NCBI GenBank assembly: GCA_029718625.1 | Contig: CM056377.1 | Location: 99,502,998 to 99,566,997, forward strand | Direction of reading: 5' to 3' | Source of the DNA: Synaphobranchus kaupii | Lineage: Eukaryota; Chordata; Actinopteri; Anguilliformes; Synaphobranchidae | DNA length: 64,000 nucleotides | Shown here: piece by piece, positions 1 through 13,072 of the stretch | Position numbering within the stretch: position 1 is the first letter of the stretch | How the letters are laid out: each line of letters opens with the position of its first letter | Notes under the pieces: model-generated | Databases searched by the model: none | What the model was told of the DNA's origin: nothing | Seen by the model: the letters and a program-made list of their open reading frames with translations, nothing else | Made by a program: the position numbers and the translations under genes

Positions 1-1364
1 CTACATGTTATGCAACCAACCTCAGCTACTTAGAGAGTGTGGGTGTGATGGCTCATTTGTCTCTAAATTCCGAAAAATATATTGTTGTCCGTTAGGATAT
101 GATTGCACTTTTCTTTCTTTATAAAGTTGCTGCCCAATGTGGGGCTGAGCATGTAAAATTTATCCCCTAACTTAGAATGCTGAAATGTCTCCAATTGCAG
201 CCACTTCATGTGCAATCCCCACTGCCGATTCAGGAGAGTATTGACAACTGCGGTAGCGGCGGTACTATAAAGTTATTAATTATATTATATATTTCCCTCA
301 TCTACTGTCCACAGCATGGAATTTGATTAAATTCCCCTGCTCCTCCATCTTCTCACATAGAAATTTAGAATTTAGAATGTATAAATATCTCTGCAGAAGC
401 TGCCAGTGCCAACGCAGAGGAAATCCATACAAAACACAGTATGCATTCACCTACAGAAAACACCACACAACATTTTTCTGAATGAGGCTTTTTTTTAAAA
501 AATAAATAGGAATGCTTATAGCTTCACTTAATACCCAGGCCAACTGATGTTTCATCAGCAGATCTGGATTCCATAATGTATAAAGCCTGCTGTACATTAC
601 ATGTGCTCCCCCTGAACTCATGGTCCATTACTGACCCTTCTGGGCTCAATAAACAACACTTAAATTGGAAGCAGTATCTATGTCTGCAGGTGGCTCTCAA
701 ACCTTAATGAGAGAATTTATTATTGTAATTACATGTCTGATTTACACATAAATCAGTGAAGCAGGTCTCAGTTCCCATTATTAATTACAATGGCCATGCA
801 TGATTAGATCAATGTAGGGAGAGTATTGAATGTTTGAAAAGTTCCATGTGGGGATGCCGTGCAAGGGTTTCTCTTCATTAGTGGGAGGAAGATTATGGAG
901 AGTCTGTCTTTCATAGACTGTCTGAAGACGTCCATCTTAAAACCTATTTGTTTTCTATAATGCTATCAGAGGCACTCCGAAGGAACTACAAAATGGTTTG
1001 TGTCTTTGCTAACCAAAGTAAATTCAGAGTGAGACGATCTCATAAACAGAGTAAGCATAACAAATAAGACCACAATAATAAACTAATATCCTGAAGCTGA
1101 ATTTATCTCACCTGGAAATTGCTCTCATTTCACTAGAGCAAAATACATTCCACAGCTCCTTAATTATAGACTACAGAATTCTGTAATAATTTCTAACCAT
1201 TGTTTTACTTTAGTAAAAATTTCGAAAAAAAATTAAATCCATTGTGTGTTTGGACAAATCAAACATTTGGATTGGAACAACTGCAACAAAAAATGCCACT
1301 AGACCTTTGTCTCACAGGACCCAGTTTCAAGAGCTTATCCTGGCTGCAAATCCAAGAAAAAAAT
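1..1364. other. no gene seen
   Basis: A/T-rich unique-looking DNA. No coding frame, splice-bounded exon or recognisable repeat could be supported. Confidence 0.5.
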
Positions 1365-1532
1365 AATATGGGTTAGATTCCCAGGTCGGACACTGCCGTT
1401 GTACACTTGAGCTCGGTACTTAACCTCTATTGCTTCAGTATCAAACTATATAAATTGACACTGTAAAAATTCAAAAGCTGTGTAACTTGCTCTAGATAAT
1501 AGTGTCTGCTAAATGTGTGTAATTTAATGTAG
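1365..1532 (+). repeat. tRNA-derived SINE, 5' truncated
   Basis: Contains the body TCCCAGGT..GGACACTGCCGTTGTA and TACTTAACCT..TTGCTTCAGTAT shared with the fuller copy at 37.66 kb. It ends in a LINE-like 3' tail (CTCTAGATAATAGTGTCTGCTAAATG) resembling the eel UnaL2/UnaSINE tail. The tRNA-like head is missing. Confidence 0.65.
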
Positions 1533-3197
1533 ACTGTGTAGAGTAGGGGTTGAGTATTCTTTGGATATTTTATTGAAAGAATCTGGATACCTTATTGACT
1601 GCCACATACAGAGAAAGAGAGATTGTCATCTAGGGTGGCTTCTTGTAGAAGAAGAACTCTGAGTGAGCTCTCATGTAACGTCTACACTGAGGGAGAGACA
1701 ATGCAGTGGTGAGGACATAGAGGGAATGTACAGCACCCCGGTTGAACTTAAATGACTGTCCGCCATCCAGAAAGATGTCCATAAGGCAGGCTGAGATGCA
1801 AAGCGAGACCTGAGTGTTGGATAGAGGAAAAGTAATTATTGTCAGCGTAGAAGTAGGATGAGAAACCGTGGGAGGAGATGACAGACCTCAGAGATTGCAT
1901 GTAATGGGAAAAGAGGGTGTGGGACCAAAGACTAAGCCTTGGGGGACACCTCTAGGAAGGTCATTAGTATACAATAAGCTACCATCCCAGGAAACCCTAA
2001 AGGACCATCCAGAAATGGAACACAAGCCACTTAAGAGCAGTGTCTGAGTTCTCAGTTGTGGTCAGGGTGGAGAGGAGCATGTGGTCTATGGGAAGAGAGT
2101 GAAGATGCTCTAGCTGACTGAAGAGATTCAGAGATAGACAAGACAGTTGATATTGAGCAACCAAAGCTTATCACCATGTGAGAGTGGAATTGCTTATCTG
2201 AAACCACAATAACAAGGTAGTAAAGAAGGAATGTAATTAATCATTTTCATTTTGAGGTACGTAAATCCTATTCATGTATTCCATGTTGAACTTTTTATCC
2301 TAATGATGGTGAAATAACCAAGAGCACTGACTGGTGATTTCTCAATTTAATCTAATTACACATCTCAAAGAACTGCTAACACTTCATGGCATATTTAAAT
2401 AATACTGTTCATAAACATTTCTGTTAGTATACATTGTTCAGTAACCCGAGTAGATTCCAAAAATCTACAAAATTATTTCAATAGGCACCAGATAGCTTGA
2501 AAAAATATTGACTGTTATTCAATTTGCAGTACTATATATTCTGTGGTTTTATTTTTCCAATTTATGTTTCCAATTATGTGTATTTTGTGTGTGCGTGCCT
2601 GTGCGTGCCTGTGCGTGCCTGTGCGTGCGTGCGTGCGTGCGTGCGTGTGTGTGTGAAAATCCAGAGGAATGTGTCTGTACTTCGCCATAACAAAGAAAGA
2701 TAAAAGTATTTTGGTTATTCTTTTGATTGAACACAAACACCAAAATGTCAGGGGTATTTCAAGAAACGGATATGAGGTGTCAAGTTGCCTTGACAGCATT
2801 TAACAGGAACCAACATAAACACAAGGTTGCTTTGAGACTTCCTGGAGAATAGTGTGGAGTGATTAGGAACACAGTGTGGCCCTTTATCTGTGAGCTGTGA
2901 AGAGGCCTCTGGGAATCACAAGAGAAAAACATGTCCATATAATGTGCAAGTAGAAAGCTCGGATTTTACCAGGCTGTGCAGTACACAAGACTACACAGGT
3001 CACACTGTATCAATCCCTCTCCCTCTGCGGGCTCACCTTGTATTACTCTTTTTTTTTTTCCCCCTTCAACAAAATGATGTAATGGCAGATGAGGATTGTT
3101 TCACTGGCTCGAAAGAAAAAAAATAGACCAAAATTGATTTATCACTGTAAATGTTTTCTACAGCAGTTCTGAAGGTGAGTCTTTAATAAATGTATGT
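1533..3197. other. intergenic, no gene seen
   Basis: Contains a TGCG/TGCC simple repeat (next entry). The 1.6-2.1 kb part looks like an unidentified old repeat or degraded coding relic without an open frame. Nothing else is supportable. Confidence 0.4.
2586..2655. repeat. simple repeat (GTGCGTGCCT / GTGC)n
   Basis: About 70 bases of alternating GTGCGTGCCT decamers turning into GCGT and GT repeats. Spurious cysteine-rich frames across it are artefacts. Confidence 0.9.
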
Positions 3198-5397
3198 ACA
3201 AGTCGAAAGTTTACATACACCTTAGCCAAATCCATTTAAACTCAGTTTTTCACAATTCCTGACTTTTAATCCTAGTAAACATTCCCTGTCTTCTCAGTTA
3301 GGATCACAACTTTATTTTAAGAATGTGAAATATCAGAATAATAGTATAGAGAATGATTTATTTCAGCTTTTATTTCTTTCATCACATTCCCAGTGGGTCA
3401 GAAGTTTACATACACTCTGTTAGTATTTGGTAGCATTGCCTTTAAATTGTTTAACTTGGGTCAAACATTTTGGGTAGCCTTCCACAAGCTTCTGAGTCAG
3501 GTTTGTAGGACTCCTTGCTCGCACATGCTTTTTCAGTTCTGCCCACAATTTTTTGATTGGATTGAGGTCAGGACTTTTTGATAGCCACTCCAATACCTTG
3601 AATTTGTTGTCCTTACGTCATTTTGCCGCAACTTTGGAAGTATGCTTTGGGTCATTGTCCATTTGGAAGAGCCATTTGCGACCAAGCTTTAACTTCCTGC
3701 CTGATGTCTTGAGATGTTGCTTCAATATATCCACATAATTTTCCTTCCTCAAGATGCCATCTATTTTCAATTCAATTCAATTTTATTTGTATAGCGCTTT
3801 TTACAGAGAACTGTCACAAAGACGCTGCACAGGGAAACAGAAGGAAAATTGAGCAAAAAACCAGGCCTTAGCCCCCAACCAGCAAAATGAGGTAAAAAAC
3901 TCCCCGGTAGGGGAGAAAAAACAGTGAACAGTGGCGAGAAAAAACTCCCCAGTGGGAAGAAATCTCGGAAGGAACCTGGCTAGAGAGGGGGTGCCCATCC
4001 TTCGCTGGCCGGCCCGGTTTAGATTAAAGGTGGACTGAATGGTAATAGTCAATTCAATAATCACTTCAATCATCAGTTCAAAGGGGGCGGGGTGATGCAT
4101 CTGGGACTCCGGTTGCGTGAAGTCGGGAGGATAAACCAAAGGAGGGACAGGTCCGAAGCAGTCTGCAAACTCAGGGTGAGGGGCATAACTGGAGCAGTCT
4201 GCAAACTCAGGGTGAGAGGGGGACGGGCCGGAGTAATCTGCAGCTCAGGGTGAGAGAGGAAAAGAGAAGGTTAGCCGCCTCCCTCCCCCCCGACATCCTT
4301 AACTATAGGATTGACTAAAGAGGTATGTTTTTAGCCTACACATAAAGACAGAAAGTGTGTCTGAAGCCCGTACACACATGGGAAGATTATTCCATAAAAA
4401 AGGAGCTCTGTAAGAGAAGGCTCTGCCACCCATTGTAATTTTAGATATAATAGGAATTTTCAAATAGCCAGCACTTTGAGAGCGAAGTAATCTAGGAGGA
4501 CAGTAAGGAATGAGTACGTCACTCAGATATTCAGGGGCCAAGCCATTTAAAGCTTTAAACGCTAGAAGTAAATGAAGTGCACCAGTCCCTCCTGCAGCAA
4601 ATCACCCCCACAACATGATGCTGCCACCCCCATGCTTCACGGTTGGGATGGTGTTTTTTGGCTTGCAAGCCTCACCCTTTTTCCTCCAAACATAACGATG
4701 GTCATTATGGCCAAACAATTCCATTTGTTTCATCAGACCAGAGGCCATTTCTCCAAAAAGTAAGATCTTTGTCCCCATGTGCAGTTGCAAACTGTAGTCT
4801 GGCTTTTTTATGGCGGTTTTGGAGTAGTGGTTTCTTCCTTGCTGAGCAGCCTTTCAGGTTATTTCGATATAGGACTCGTTTTTTTTTTACTTGTGTACTA
4901 TTGTTTGTACAGACGAACGTGGTATATTCAGACGTTTGGAAATTGCTCCCAAGGATGTACCAGACTTGTGGAGGTCCACAATTTTCTTTCTGAGGTCTTG
5001 GCTGATTTTTTAGATTTTCCCATGATGTCAAGCAAAGAGGCACTGATTTTGAAAGTAGGCCTTAAAATACATCCACAAGTACACCTCCAATTGACTCAAA
5101 TATTGTCAATTAGCCTATCAGAAGTTTCTAAAGCCATGACATCATTTTCTGGAATTTTCCAAGCTGTTTAAAGGCACAGTCAACTTAGTGTATATAAACT
5201 TCTGACCCACTGGAATTGTGATATAGTTAAATAATCTGTCTGTAAATAATTGTTGGAAAAATTACTTGTCATGCACAAAGTAGATGTCCTAACTGACTTG
5301 CTAACACTATAGTTTGCTAACATTAAATCTGTGGAGTGGTTAAAAATAAGTTTTAATGACTTCAAGCTAAGTGTATGTAAACTTCTGAATTCAACTA
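3198..5397 (-). mobile_element. Sleeping Beauty-like Tc1 element, inactive remnant
   Basis: Both ends carry AAGTTTACATACAC-type outer repeats and internal copies (near 3393 and 5195, next to GTGGGTCAGAAG), the IR/DR arrangement of Sleeping Beauty-group Tc1 elements. Minus-strand transposase pieces are recognisable: [41 protein letters not shown] (5.0-4.6 kb), then [16 protein letters not shown] and GNATKY ending near 3.4 kb. The catalytic glutamate of the NPIENLW motif is lysine here (NPIKKLW). The frame is broken by stops and deletions and by a LINE fragment at about 3768-4574. Confidence 0.93.
3768..4574 (-). mobile_element. L2/CR1-type LINE 3' fragment inside the Tc1 remnant
   Basis: Minus-strand frame 4541-4299 encodes the conserved C-terminus of an L2/CR1-like reverse transcriptase: RLLRSQSAGYL, GGRAFSYRAPFLWNNLP, LKTYLF. 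A non-coding tail follows and ends in an AATTG pentamer repeat (plus strand CAATTCAATTCAATTTTATTTG), the usual 3' terminus of such LINEs. It interrupts the Tc1 transposase sequence and is therefore younger. Confidence 0.85.
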
Positions 5398-6014
5398 AGT
5401 TCCCAAGTATTAGCAATACCTGTCAATGTTATTTCCGGCTACTCAAAATCACAACAGAACTGGTCCAACCCCCAAATACCATTCACACTGAACACTGTTA
5501 TTGAAGTCTTTTGCCCTCCAGCAGATCAGTTCTCAATCTATACATTTTTACACATAACATTTACATATTTATGTACTTTTCTACCCATGGGTGAGTTGTG
5601 TGGAGTCCCTTTTCTCTTCGTGGACCACACCCCTGGGCCACTCAGCAGCCGAGCTGCAGTTGAGAGTGAACATCACAGACAGGGAGGTGTGTAGCGGCTG
5701 ATCAGCCATCATTCTCACGGACAGGTCTCAAAGGACATGCCTTAGAGAGATGAGCACTCTTCACCTCCCTGACCTGGGAGGCCTCACACAGATCGGCGAT
5801 CATTACACAAAATGCTGCGGCTCCCTACATTTATACAATAATGGTGACTCAACCTCCCATTGGGGCCTTGTAGATCCAGCTGACGCCAGTCAGGTAAGCT
5901 GCTCACTTTTTCCCTCCCTCCTGCCTGTCTAATGTACATTATGCCACTCATAATCTCCACAGATGTCATTATTAGGGCCACCGGTTTGTCTACCCTTGTT
6001 TTCTCACATGGTAC
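5398..6014. other. no gene seen
   Basis: Unique-looking DNA between two transposons. An open stretch at 5750-5932 lacks homology I recognise and has no splice or start context worth calling. Confidence 0.4.
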
Positions 6015-6315
6015 TTAAAGGGGAATTCTACCCAAAAATGATGTTTGGTTTGTAGAAAAGTAGCTCTCCTCTTGATTAAAATGAGCTCCAAGCCAACTTT
6101 CTACTTGTAGTGAGAGCAGAGATATAGCACCAAACTACTGCGCATGTACCAGGTACCTGCTTTACTGTGAACTACAATGGCCAAGAGCGCTTACAGTTTA
6201 TGGGCGGAGTCAGACAACGCCAATCACACTGAATAACCAAGGGGCTGGGCATTTTACTGCTAATGTAGTGCCTGTCTGCACTGCAGAGATTCTAAGTTAG
6301 AGACGAGGCCACGTA

Positions 6316-7193
6316 CAGTACCAGTCAAAAGTTTGGGCACACCTACTCATAGAAGGTTTTCTTCCGTTATTTTTACTGTTTTCCACATTTTGGAATAGTA
6401 AAGACATCAAAACTATGAGATAACACAAATTAAATTATGCAACGACCAAAAAAGTGTTAAACAAATTTAAAAAAAGTCATATATTTTAGATTCTTCAAAG
6501 TAGCCACCCTTTGCCTTGATAACGGCCTTGCACATTCTTGCCATTCTCTCAAACAACTGTGGTAAACAGGTATTCCACAGGTAAACAGGTGATGCCATCA
6601 TGACTATACAAAAGGATATCAAAAGACTCCTGATATCTTATTTCCAGGTACTCTTAGTATAGCGATACTATAACCTCTGCATTTGAATGGATCTCTATGG
6701 GAATTGGGGGGTGGGACTAGATTAAGCTGTAAATTACACGGGAATAGTATGTAACCCATGGTTGGCTAAATGGCTGTAGGTCATCAAGGGTCTGAGGTAT
6801 CAAACAAGCCTCAAACCATCACTCTGCTGCCAGATATGTAGTAGATTTGGATGGATCACTTTAAGGGTTGTTTCTCCTGACAAATTTTCCTATTGAACTC
6901 TGGAAAAATAAGTCAGGAGAAGAAACCCGTCAAGTTACCTGTGGAATACCTGTTTACCACAGAAGTTGTTTGAGAGAATGGCAAGAATGTGCAAGGCCGT
7001 TATCAAGGCAAAGGGTGGCTACTTTGAAGAATCTAGACTTTTAAAAAAAATTTGTTTAACACTTTTTTGGTCTTTGCATAATTTAATTTGTGTTCTCATA
7101 GTTTTGATGTCTTTTCCAAAATGTGGAAAACAGTAAAAATAACGGAAAAAAACCTTCTATGAGTAGGTGTGTCCAAACTTTTGACTGGTACTG
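6316..7193. mobile_element. Tc1-type MITE with long inverted arms, nested
   Basis: Starts CAGTACCAGTCAAAAGTTTG and ends with its inverse, flanked by TA duplications (6314-6315, 7194-7195). The arms extend about 260 bases (through the ACTTTGAAGAATCTA and GCAAGGCCGTTATCAAGGC segments). The centre at about 6616-6737 holds a segment also found in another element at 42.3 kb. Confidence 0.9.
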
Positions 7194-7350
7194 TAACTCG
7201 TTGGCAAGTTAGCCACTAATGTAACAGTTATACTGAGAAAATATCATCATTAGCTCAGTCTCCAGAAAAACGGGGGAAATACAGCCCTTCATTTATCTAC
7301 ATTTGGTATTGTGAAAACATTAGCCAGCCAGCCAGAAGTCTGTAACACGT

Positions 7351-8602
7351 ATGAAATGCTTTTGTATCAACCAACATGCCGATACAGAATATTAAACATA
7401 TACAATTAAATGTTAAAACGTCATTGTTGTAGGCTACTTGTTAGCCATTTTAGTTATGTTTGCTTGCAAAGCCCAAACTTTCCCAGTGCAACTCGAACAC
7501 ACTGATGTCAGTAAAAACATGGAAATGACACATTTATCACCCCGATATCCGACCTCCTTCCATTAACGAATGCAAGGTTAGCTACTATAACCTTCTCCAT
7601 GGCAAACATTTTAAAACCAATTTGTTTCATGCCAATAACCCTGTTGCTAACAACAGCTAACGCACTGGCCCAGAAAAAAATACATTGCTTCTGTAATCGA
7701 ATGCCCAGAGCGAAACCGTTAAATTATGGTCAGCTAACTAATGTTGGTCTACTTAATGGTCATGGATCATAATGTAACGTTAGTTGACATGGTTCCTTAC
7801 CGGGTGATTCAATAAGGCAGAGGAAGATGTAAGCTACAGGGAATCAGGGAATACCGGAGGAGCTCTACTCTGTAACCGACAGCATTCGAGTCCTGTTTGG
7901 TTTAGTTTGCCAAAACATCTTTAGGAAATAACGTAGCCTATCAATATAACACTTGCTAGGCTACGCACCCCAGTTCCATGTCGGAAAATCAACCCCTACC
8001 TCCCGTTTTTCAGTAGCTATGAAATTCTTTTGTATCGACCAACATGCCGATACAGAATATTAAATGTATAAAATTAAAAGTTTAAATGTCATTGTTGTAG
8101 GCTACTTATTAGCCGTTTTTTGCTATGTTTGCTAGCAAAGCCCAAACTTTCCCAGTGCAACTTGAACGCACTGATGTCAGTAAAAACATGGAAATGACGC
8201 ATTTATTACCCCGATATCTGACCTCCTTCCATTAACAAATGCAAGGTTAGCTACTATAGCATCCATGGCAAACACCAATTTGTTTTAATGCCAAGAAACC
8301 CGTTGCTAACAACAGCTAACGCACTAGCTCAGAAAAAATACATTGCTTCTGTAATCGAATGCTCAATGCGAAACCGTTCAATTATGGTCAGCTAGCTAAT
8401 GTTAGTCTACTTAATGGTCATGGATCATAATGTAACATTAGTTGACATGGTTACTTACTGGGTGATTCAATAAGGCAGAGGAAGATGTAGGGAATCGGGG
8501 AATACCAGAGGAGCTCCACTCTGTAACCAACAGCACTCGATTCCTGTTTGGTTTAGTTTTCCAAAACATCTTTAGGAAATAACGTAGCCTATCAATGTAA
8601 TT
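7351..8602. repeat. direct duplication within the 6.0-8.9 kb element
   Basis: Two copies of about 590 bases (7351-7948, 8019-8602) start with ATGAAAT.CTTTTGTATC and end near AACGTAGCCTATCAAT. They differ by scattered substitutions and small indels and lie 668 bases apart. Confidence 0.85.
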
Positions 8603-8908
8603 TTCTGACATTATAATAAAATAGCAATGATCGCTAGCTTGATCTACAATGTGTCCCTACCACAGAACCGTCCCTATTCAGAACAGTGAGATTCTTCCCT
8701 CGCTGGCTCTGCCTACTTGCTATGTAATTTACACGCCCACTTGAAAACACTAGTCTTTCAAAAAGAGCAAGTGGTAGAGGCATACGTCATTTTGACGTAT
8801 ACCTCTACCGAATTTTCAACTTTATATTCAAATAAGAAAGACTTGATTAGTTGCACCTTGATCTGTTCAATAAGGTTAATGTTGTTTTTGGGTGGAATTC
8901 CCCTTTAA

Positions 8909-9480
8909 GATCAGTGGTTGATTCAGACCCAAGAAACCAGGTGACCTGAGTTAACTGTGTGATCAACTGCTTAGACCAGGAGTGAGAACCAGTGGCTCAC
9001 ACTGGACATTTAAACTTCCATCCATGTTCACTTTCCTTCCTGACTGTCCCCATATTAGATCAACTAAAATGGCTCAATTAGAAACTCAATTAAATAATTC
9101 ATCACTTGACTGTTGGAGTGCCTATGGGGACCCCTGGACCATTGAAATACAGGTTTAAATCCCTGCAAGTCAAATGCTGGAGACAAACTGGTGGAGTCAT
9201 TACCCAATCATTTTTTCATTACAAATTACCTTCCATGCACCTCTGTCTGTATAGCCTGTATCAAATTCTATACCAGTTCTGGGGGGGTTGTTCTATTGAA
9301 TGAAAAGAAAATTATCCACATAACTACATGCTCTCATGCTTCTTCAAACAAACAGATGCTCCAGCTTCATGGACAACTACCTACACCTGCTGTGAGAATG
9401 ACCTCGGTGCCCTAAATGAAATTTATAATGAGAGGAGGGGGATTATATATGCATTCAGAGGAAGCCACATCCCAGGCCAG
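8909..9480. other. no gene seen
   Basis: No supportable coding or repeat structure. Short open frames here lack any recognised motif. Confidence 0.4.
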
Positions 9481-9961
9481 GCTGCGTTCGGATCCGAAAT
9501 TTATCCTTTCTTCCTGTCGTTCCCTTCCCTTGCTTCAAGGAGGGAATCCCCAAAATGCCAGGATGAAATATGGCAGCCACACCAAGTGTGATTCGGATCC
9601 AATTTAAGAAAGGGGAGGGAGTAATTATATTCCCTCGCTCCCTGGTTTATCCTCCCTTCCACCAAGGGTATAAAATGCAAGCTTCCAGCAAGAAGGGAAT
9701 CCCACAATGCAATGCTCCATGTTGAAAAAGTGGGCGGTCACCACAGAACTATGTGGCGGTCACATTTCAATTCTATGGTGTTGCACTTCCGAAATGTTGC
9801 GAGGGCGGTTCGGTTTTGTTTTTGTTTGTGTCTCGTCAATCCTCCCTTGCAGACCACCTTTTAAGTTTGCTTGCTGCACGTAGCAAATTGCGTCACAAGA
9901 TAGCTCCCTCGAGGGAAGACCGCAAGGGAAGGGAGCGTGTTAAATTGGATTCGAATGCAGC
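9481..9961. mobile_element. MITE with GCTGC(A/G)TTCG ends
   Basis: Left end GCTGCGTTCGGATCCGAA and right end TTGGATTCGAATGCAGC are inverted repeats. CCAG flanks both sides and may be the target duplication. The interior carries further inverted GGATCC/AATTTAA-type segments and no conserved protein. Confidence 0.7.
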
Positions 9962-10134
9962 CCAGGTGATACTTGTCTCCAGAGAGGCTGTAACAAAGTG
10001 AGGAAGGGAGAACAGGGGAAATCCAGACCAGGTTTGACATAATAAGCAGAAGTGGGCATTTAACACTTCCCTGCATGAGAAGCTTGATGATTTTTTAAAC
10101 GCTGCCGTAATAGCAAAGACACTTAATACCTTAA

Positions 10135-11148
10135 AGCCCCAGGGAACAAAGCCTAAAATTGTTAAAATGTATGTATGATATCAAACTTGAGTGTGTTATT
10201 TAAGCATCCACCAAAGTTTGAATGGAAAAAAATATATAAATTTGATAAAACACTGCTCAAAAACGGCTGAATTAGCTGATCAGACCTGTATTAGGACGGT
10301 CGGGGCGTGGTCATAATATTCTAATGAGCACACTTGATTTCTGTCCAAGAAGACACTCGGAATCACACACAACAAAAATACAAAATAGCGGAGAGAATCG
10401 GGGTTGTACAACCATATATGTACGAACCTACCGACACTGACTTTGAGAGTGTAGAAATTCCACAACCAGATAAGCTGCGTTCTCTGGCTTCACAGGTGGT
10501 GTAGGAATGGTGGGTTTCAACATACTAAGTTTCCATGTAATAATAAACCACACTTCTTAACTTTGTTATAACATTTGTTTCTTCCAATAAATATGTGGGT
10601 ATTGCTGCTAGTTAGCTAGCTAGTTGACGTTGGGTAGCTTGCATGTTGAATGCAATGGAATTGTTTAGTTGATTACCCTGAAAGCTCCGCTTCAGTTCTG
10701 TGCGTTAAAAAAATATCAACTGCACTGTACCCAGCACCGGCGAGCGCAGCGATGAGAAGGCATATGTGACATTATTATCTAACATTAGTGCTACACGCCC
10801 AGCGTTAGCCAAGATACGCATAACGTTACTGAAAGTATAGTAGCTAAATCCACAGGGCTAGCTAACACACTGACCGTGTTCAAATAAGGAATTCATGAGT
10901 GAACGCATTAGTTTTGACAAATGCTGGTGGGAGTGACATGCGACATCAGCCTTGTGATTGGTGTGAGATTAGTGATGTCACCATTCCCACTTATAGTACC
11001 GCCCAACTTCAATCCAGGGTAAAGGTATCCAGTATCTCTGGAATTCAGAAAGGAATTATTTCCAACACAAGTATATGCATATTGTATGTCCACAAGTCCC
11101 AAATTAACCTAATTAGAAGGCAGTCACGAATATTTGTTCCCTGGGGCT
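10135..11148. mobile_element. TTAA-flanked MITE
   Basis: TTAA at 10131-10134 and 11149-11152 flanks matching ends AGCCCCAGGGAACAAA and TTTGTTCCCTGGGGCT. The ends are near-perfect inverted repeats. No transposase is visible. The TTAA target is shared with the 6.0, 45.1 and 49.9 kb elements, but the ends differ, so it is a separate family. Confidence 0.88.
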
Positions 11149-13072
11149 TTAATAGAAGTTGGTGTGAGGGGATAACCACCAAAGATTAGAAGGCCCATCT
11201 GTAACTATGCTGAAGTTAGACTATGGGCTTTCTGAATCTCCCATGTAGATATGCTGATGGAAAATGCAAGGAAAACTAACAAACAAAAATTAAGCTACAG
11301 TGTTATTGAGATAAAAGGACTTTGAAGTGATTTCATGTTGTTTGTTTGTTTAAAATAGTCATCGACCTTTCAAAGAACATACCCAGAGTGAAACACTCGT
11401 AGAATTACAAACTATTAAATAACAAACTGATATTTCGACTTTGCGCCTTCCCCTACGCTGGGTAGTCTCTTTGAAGAGCCGGGGTATGGTTATATGCACT
11501 GTCCCATACTGATACCTTCTCTCTTTCATAAGACAAGCACGTGGGATAGGTTTAATTTCATTAAATCATAAATTTTTGTTTCACTTCAGCTTTTCCAATT
11601 TCTGTGAATTACAGAATAGACAGAGAGAAGCAAAATTGGACACAGATATAAGTCAGGATTTGTTAATTTATCACTGGACAGATGAAATATAATTTTTTTC
11701 CTATCAATATCTAGGCCTACCTTGTGAACCAGAACAAAACAAAAAAGGACTTGTCAGTGCTGCAAGCTAAAAAAACAGATAATACAATTGCTGGCCTATC
11801 AACCAAACCTCCCTACCATTAACATCCACCTTTCTCCTTTTGATTGGTCCCTGAGGGCCGTCTGATCTATTTATTGGACCACACTGCCACAATCACCCAA
11901 CCTTGCAGGGACCTGCATGTCAAATCCCTCACTCCCTCAGAAACAGAGAAACCCTGAGCCACTCAGTTGAAAAGTCATGGCCGTCATTAACCTTTAGACT
12001 CGATACACAAATACTTTAGAGAACAGATCCTATTGCTACCGCCCACATATAATGCTCATATGATTGTATTCTTAAAGCAAGGTTGAATAGAGAATAAAAT
12101 TTACAGTGAACTAAAAATTTAAAATAATCTGATGACCATGGGGGACAGTAAAGTCGGACAAACTACCGAAGGACAGAATGCCGGTTTTGGTATTGGAAAT
12201 TCCACGTTTATGTAATACTGATCCCCTCTATTGTACAATGTATACCCGCTTTGTTTAAAGCAGCCTTCCCCCATGCATTATTTAATTAACATTCTGCTTA
12301 ATCTGCCTCCCTCAAATATTAAGCAACACGACTAACATTTTCCACAGTGATAAATAATCTATCTCTAATATGTACAGTACATGTCTTTTTGGCAGCATAT
12401 GGGCACTGAACCAACCGGACAAAAGAAACAGCAGAGTAAAAGACTCCGCTACAGGCAAGTTATGGGTGGTCTTTACAGCCCTGGGGCTGTGGGATACATT
12501 AGAAAGTCAGGCCAGCTTGGTAACCCTTCTCTGCCTCCACGCTCCTACTCATGAGCATGAAGTGCTGTGGGGCGGATTAGCAGGCTTACTCACATTCTCA
12601 CTGTGTGGAGATTATGAAACAGCCACACTCCTACCAGGAAGCACAGCTGCCCTTCTCTGGCTGGGCTGCTCGACAACATCTGGGATTCTTACCATCACTC
12701 TCAAAGATCTGAAATATTGATGAAAGGTCCATCAAAAGTCAGTTCACATCTGCACTCGATGCAGAATGCAAGCACACACATCCAAGAAGTACTTCCATTA
12801 GCCGGGAGCCAAAACATAATATTAAACTATTTGGGTATTGTATGCTGATAATTCATTCCCATGCCTTTTAGCTGCACCGATACCACTTATCAAAGAGAAT
12901 GGCTACACTTAGCTGCACTTAACTTGCTATCGTAAAAGTCCACAAACTTTATTTCATTTGAACTCTTGGTGGATTCTCTGATCTGGGCCAGTTCCAGCCT
13001 TAGTTCCACATTCAAGCTGTTCTGTTTGTCATTTATATCTTTGCGTTGGTTTCTGCTCCGCTTTTCTTTTTT

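Larger units (their letters stand above)
6019..8904. mobile_element. TTAA-flanked Kolobok/T2-like non-autonomous element
   Basis: Bounded by TTAA on each side (6015-6018, 8905-8908). Termini AGGGGAATTCTACCCAAAAA and its inverted counterpart at the right end fit the TTAAAGGRR signature of T2/Kolobok elements. No transposase frame is visible. It contains a nested TA-flanked MITE (6316-7193) and a divergent tandem duplication (about 7351-7948 and 8019-8602). Confidence 0.85.

Noticed and set aside
2508..2799. Cysteine- or histidine-rich open frames on both strands
   Set aside because: They are translations of the GTGC/GCGT simple repeat.
5750..5932. 60-codon frame beginning MSTLHLPDLGG with a GTAAGC donor-like end
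   Set aside because: No homology recognised and no partner exon; not strong enough to call.
7351..8602. CRISPR-like or regulatory array
   Set aside because: Only two long diverged copies; this is a duplication inside a transposon in a eukaryotic genome.
12370..12720. 116-codon plus-strand frame considered as a small gene
   Set aside because: No recognised domain, no conserved motif, no splice or regulatory context; length is within chance in 64 kb.
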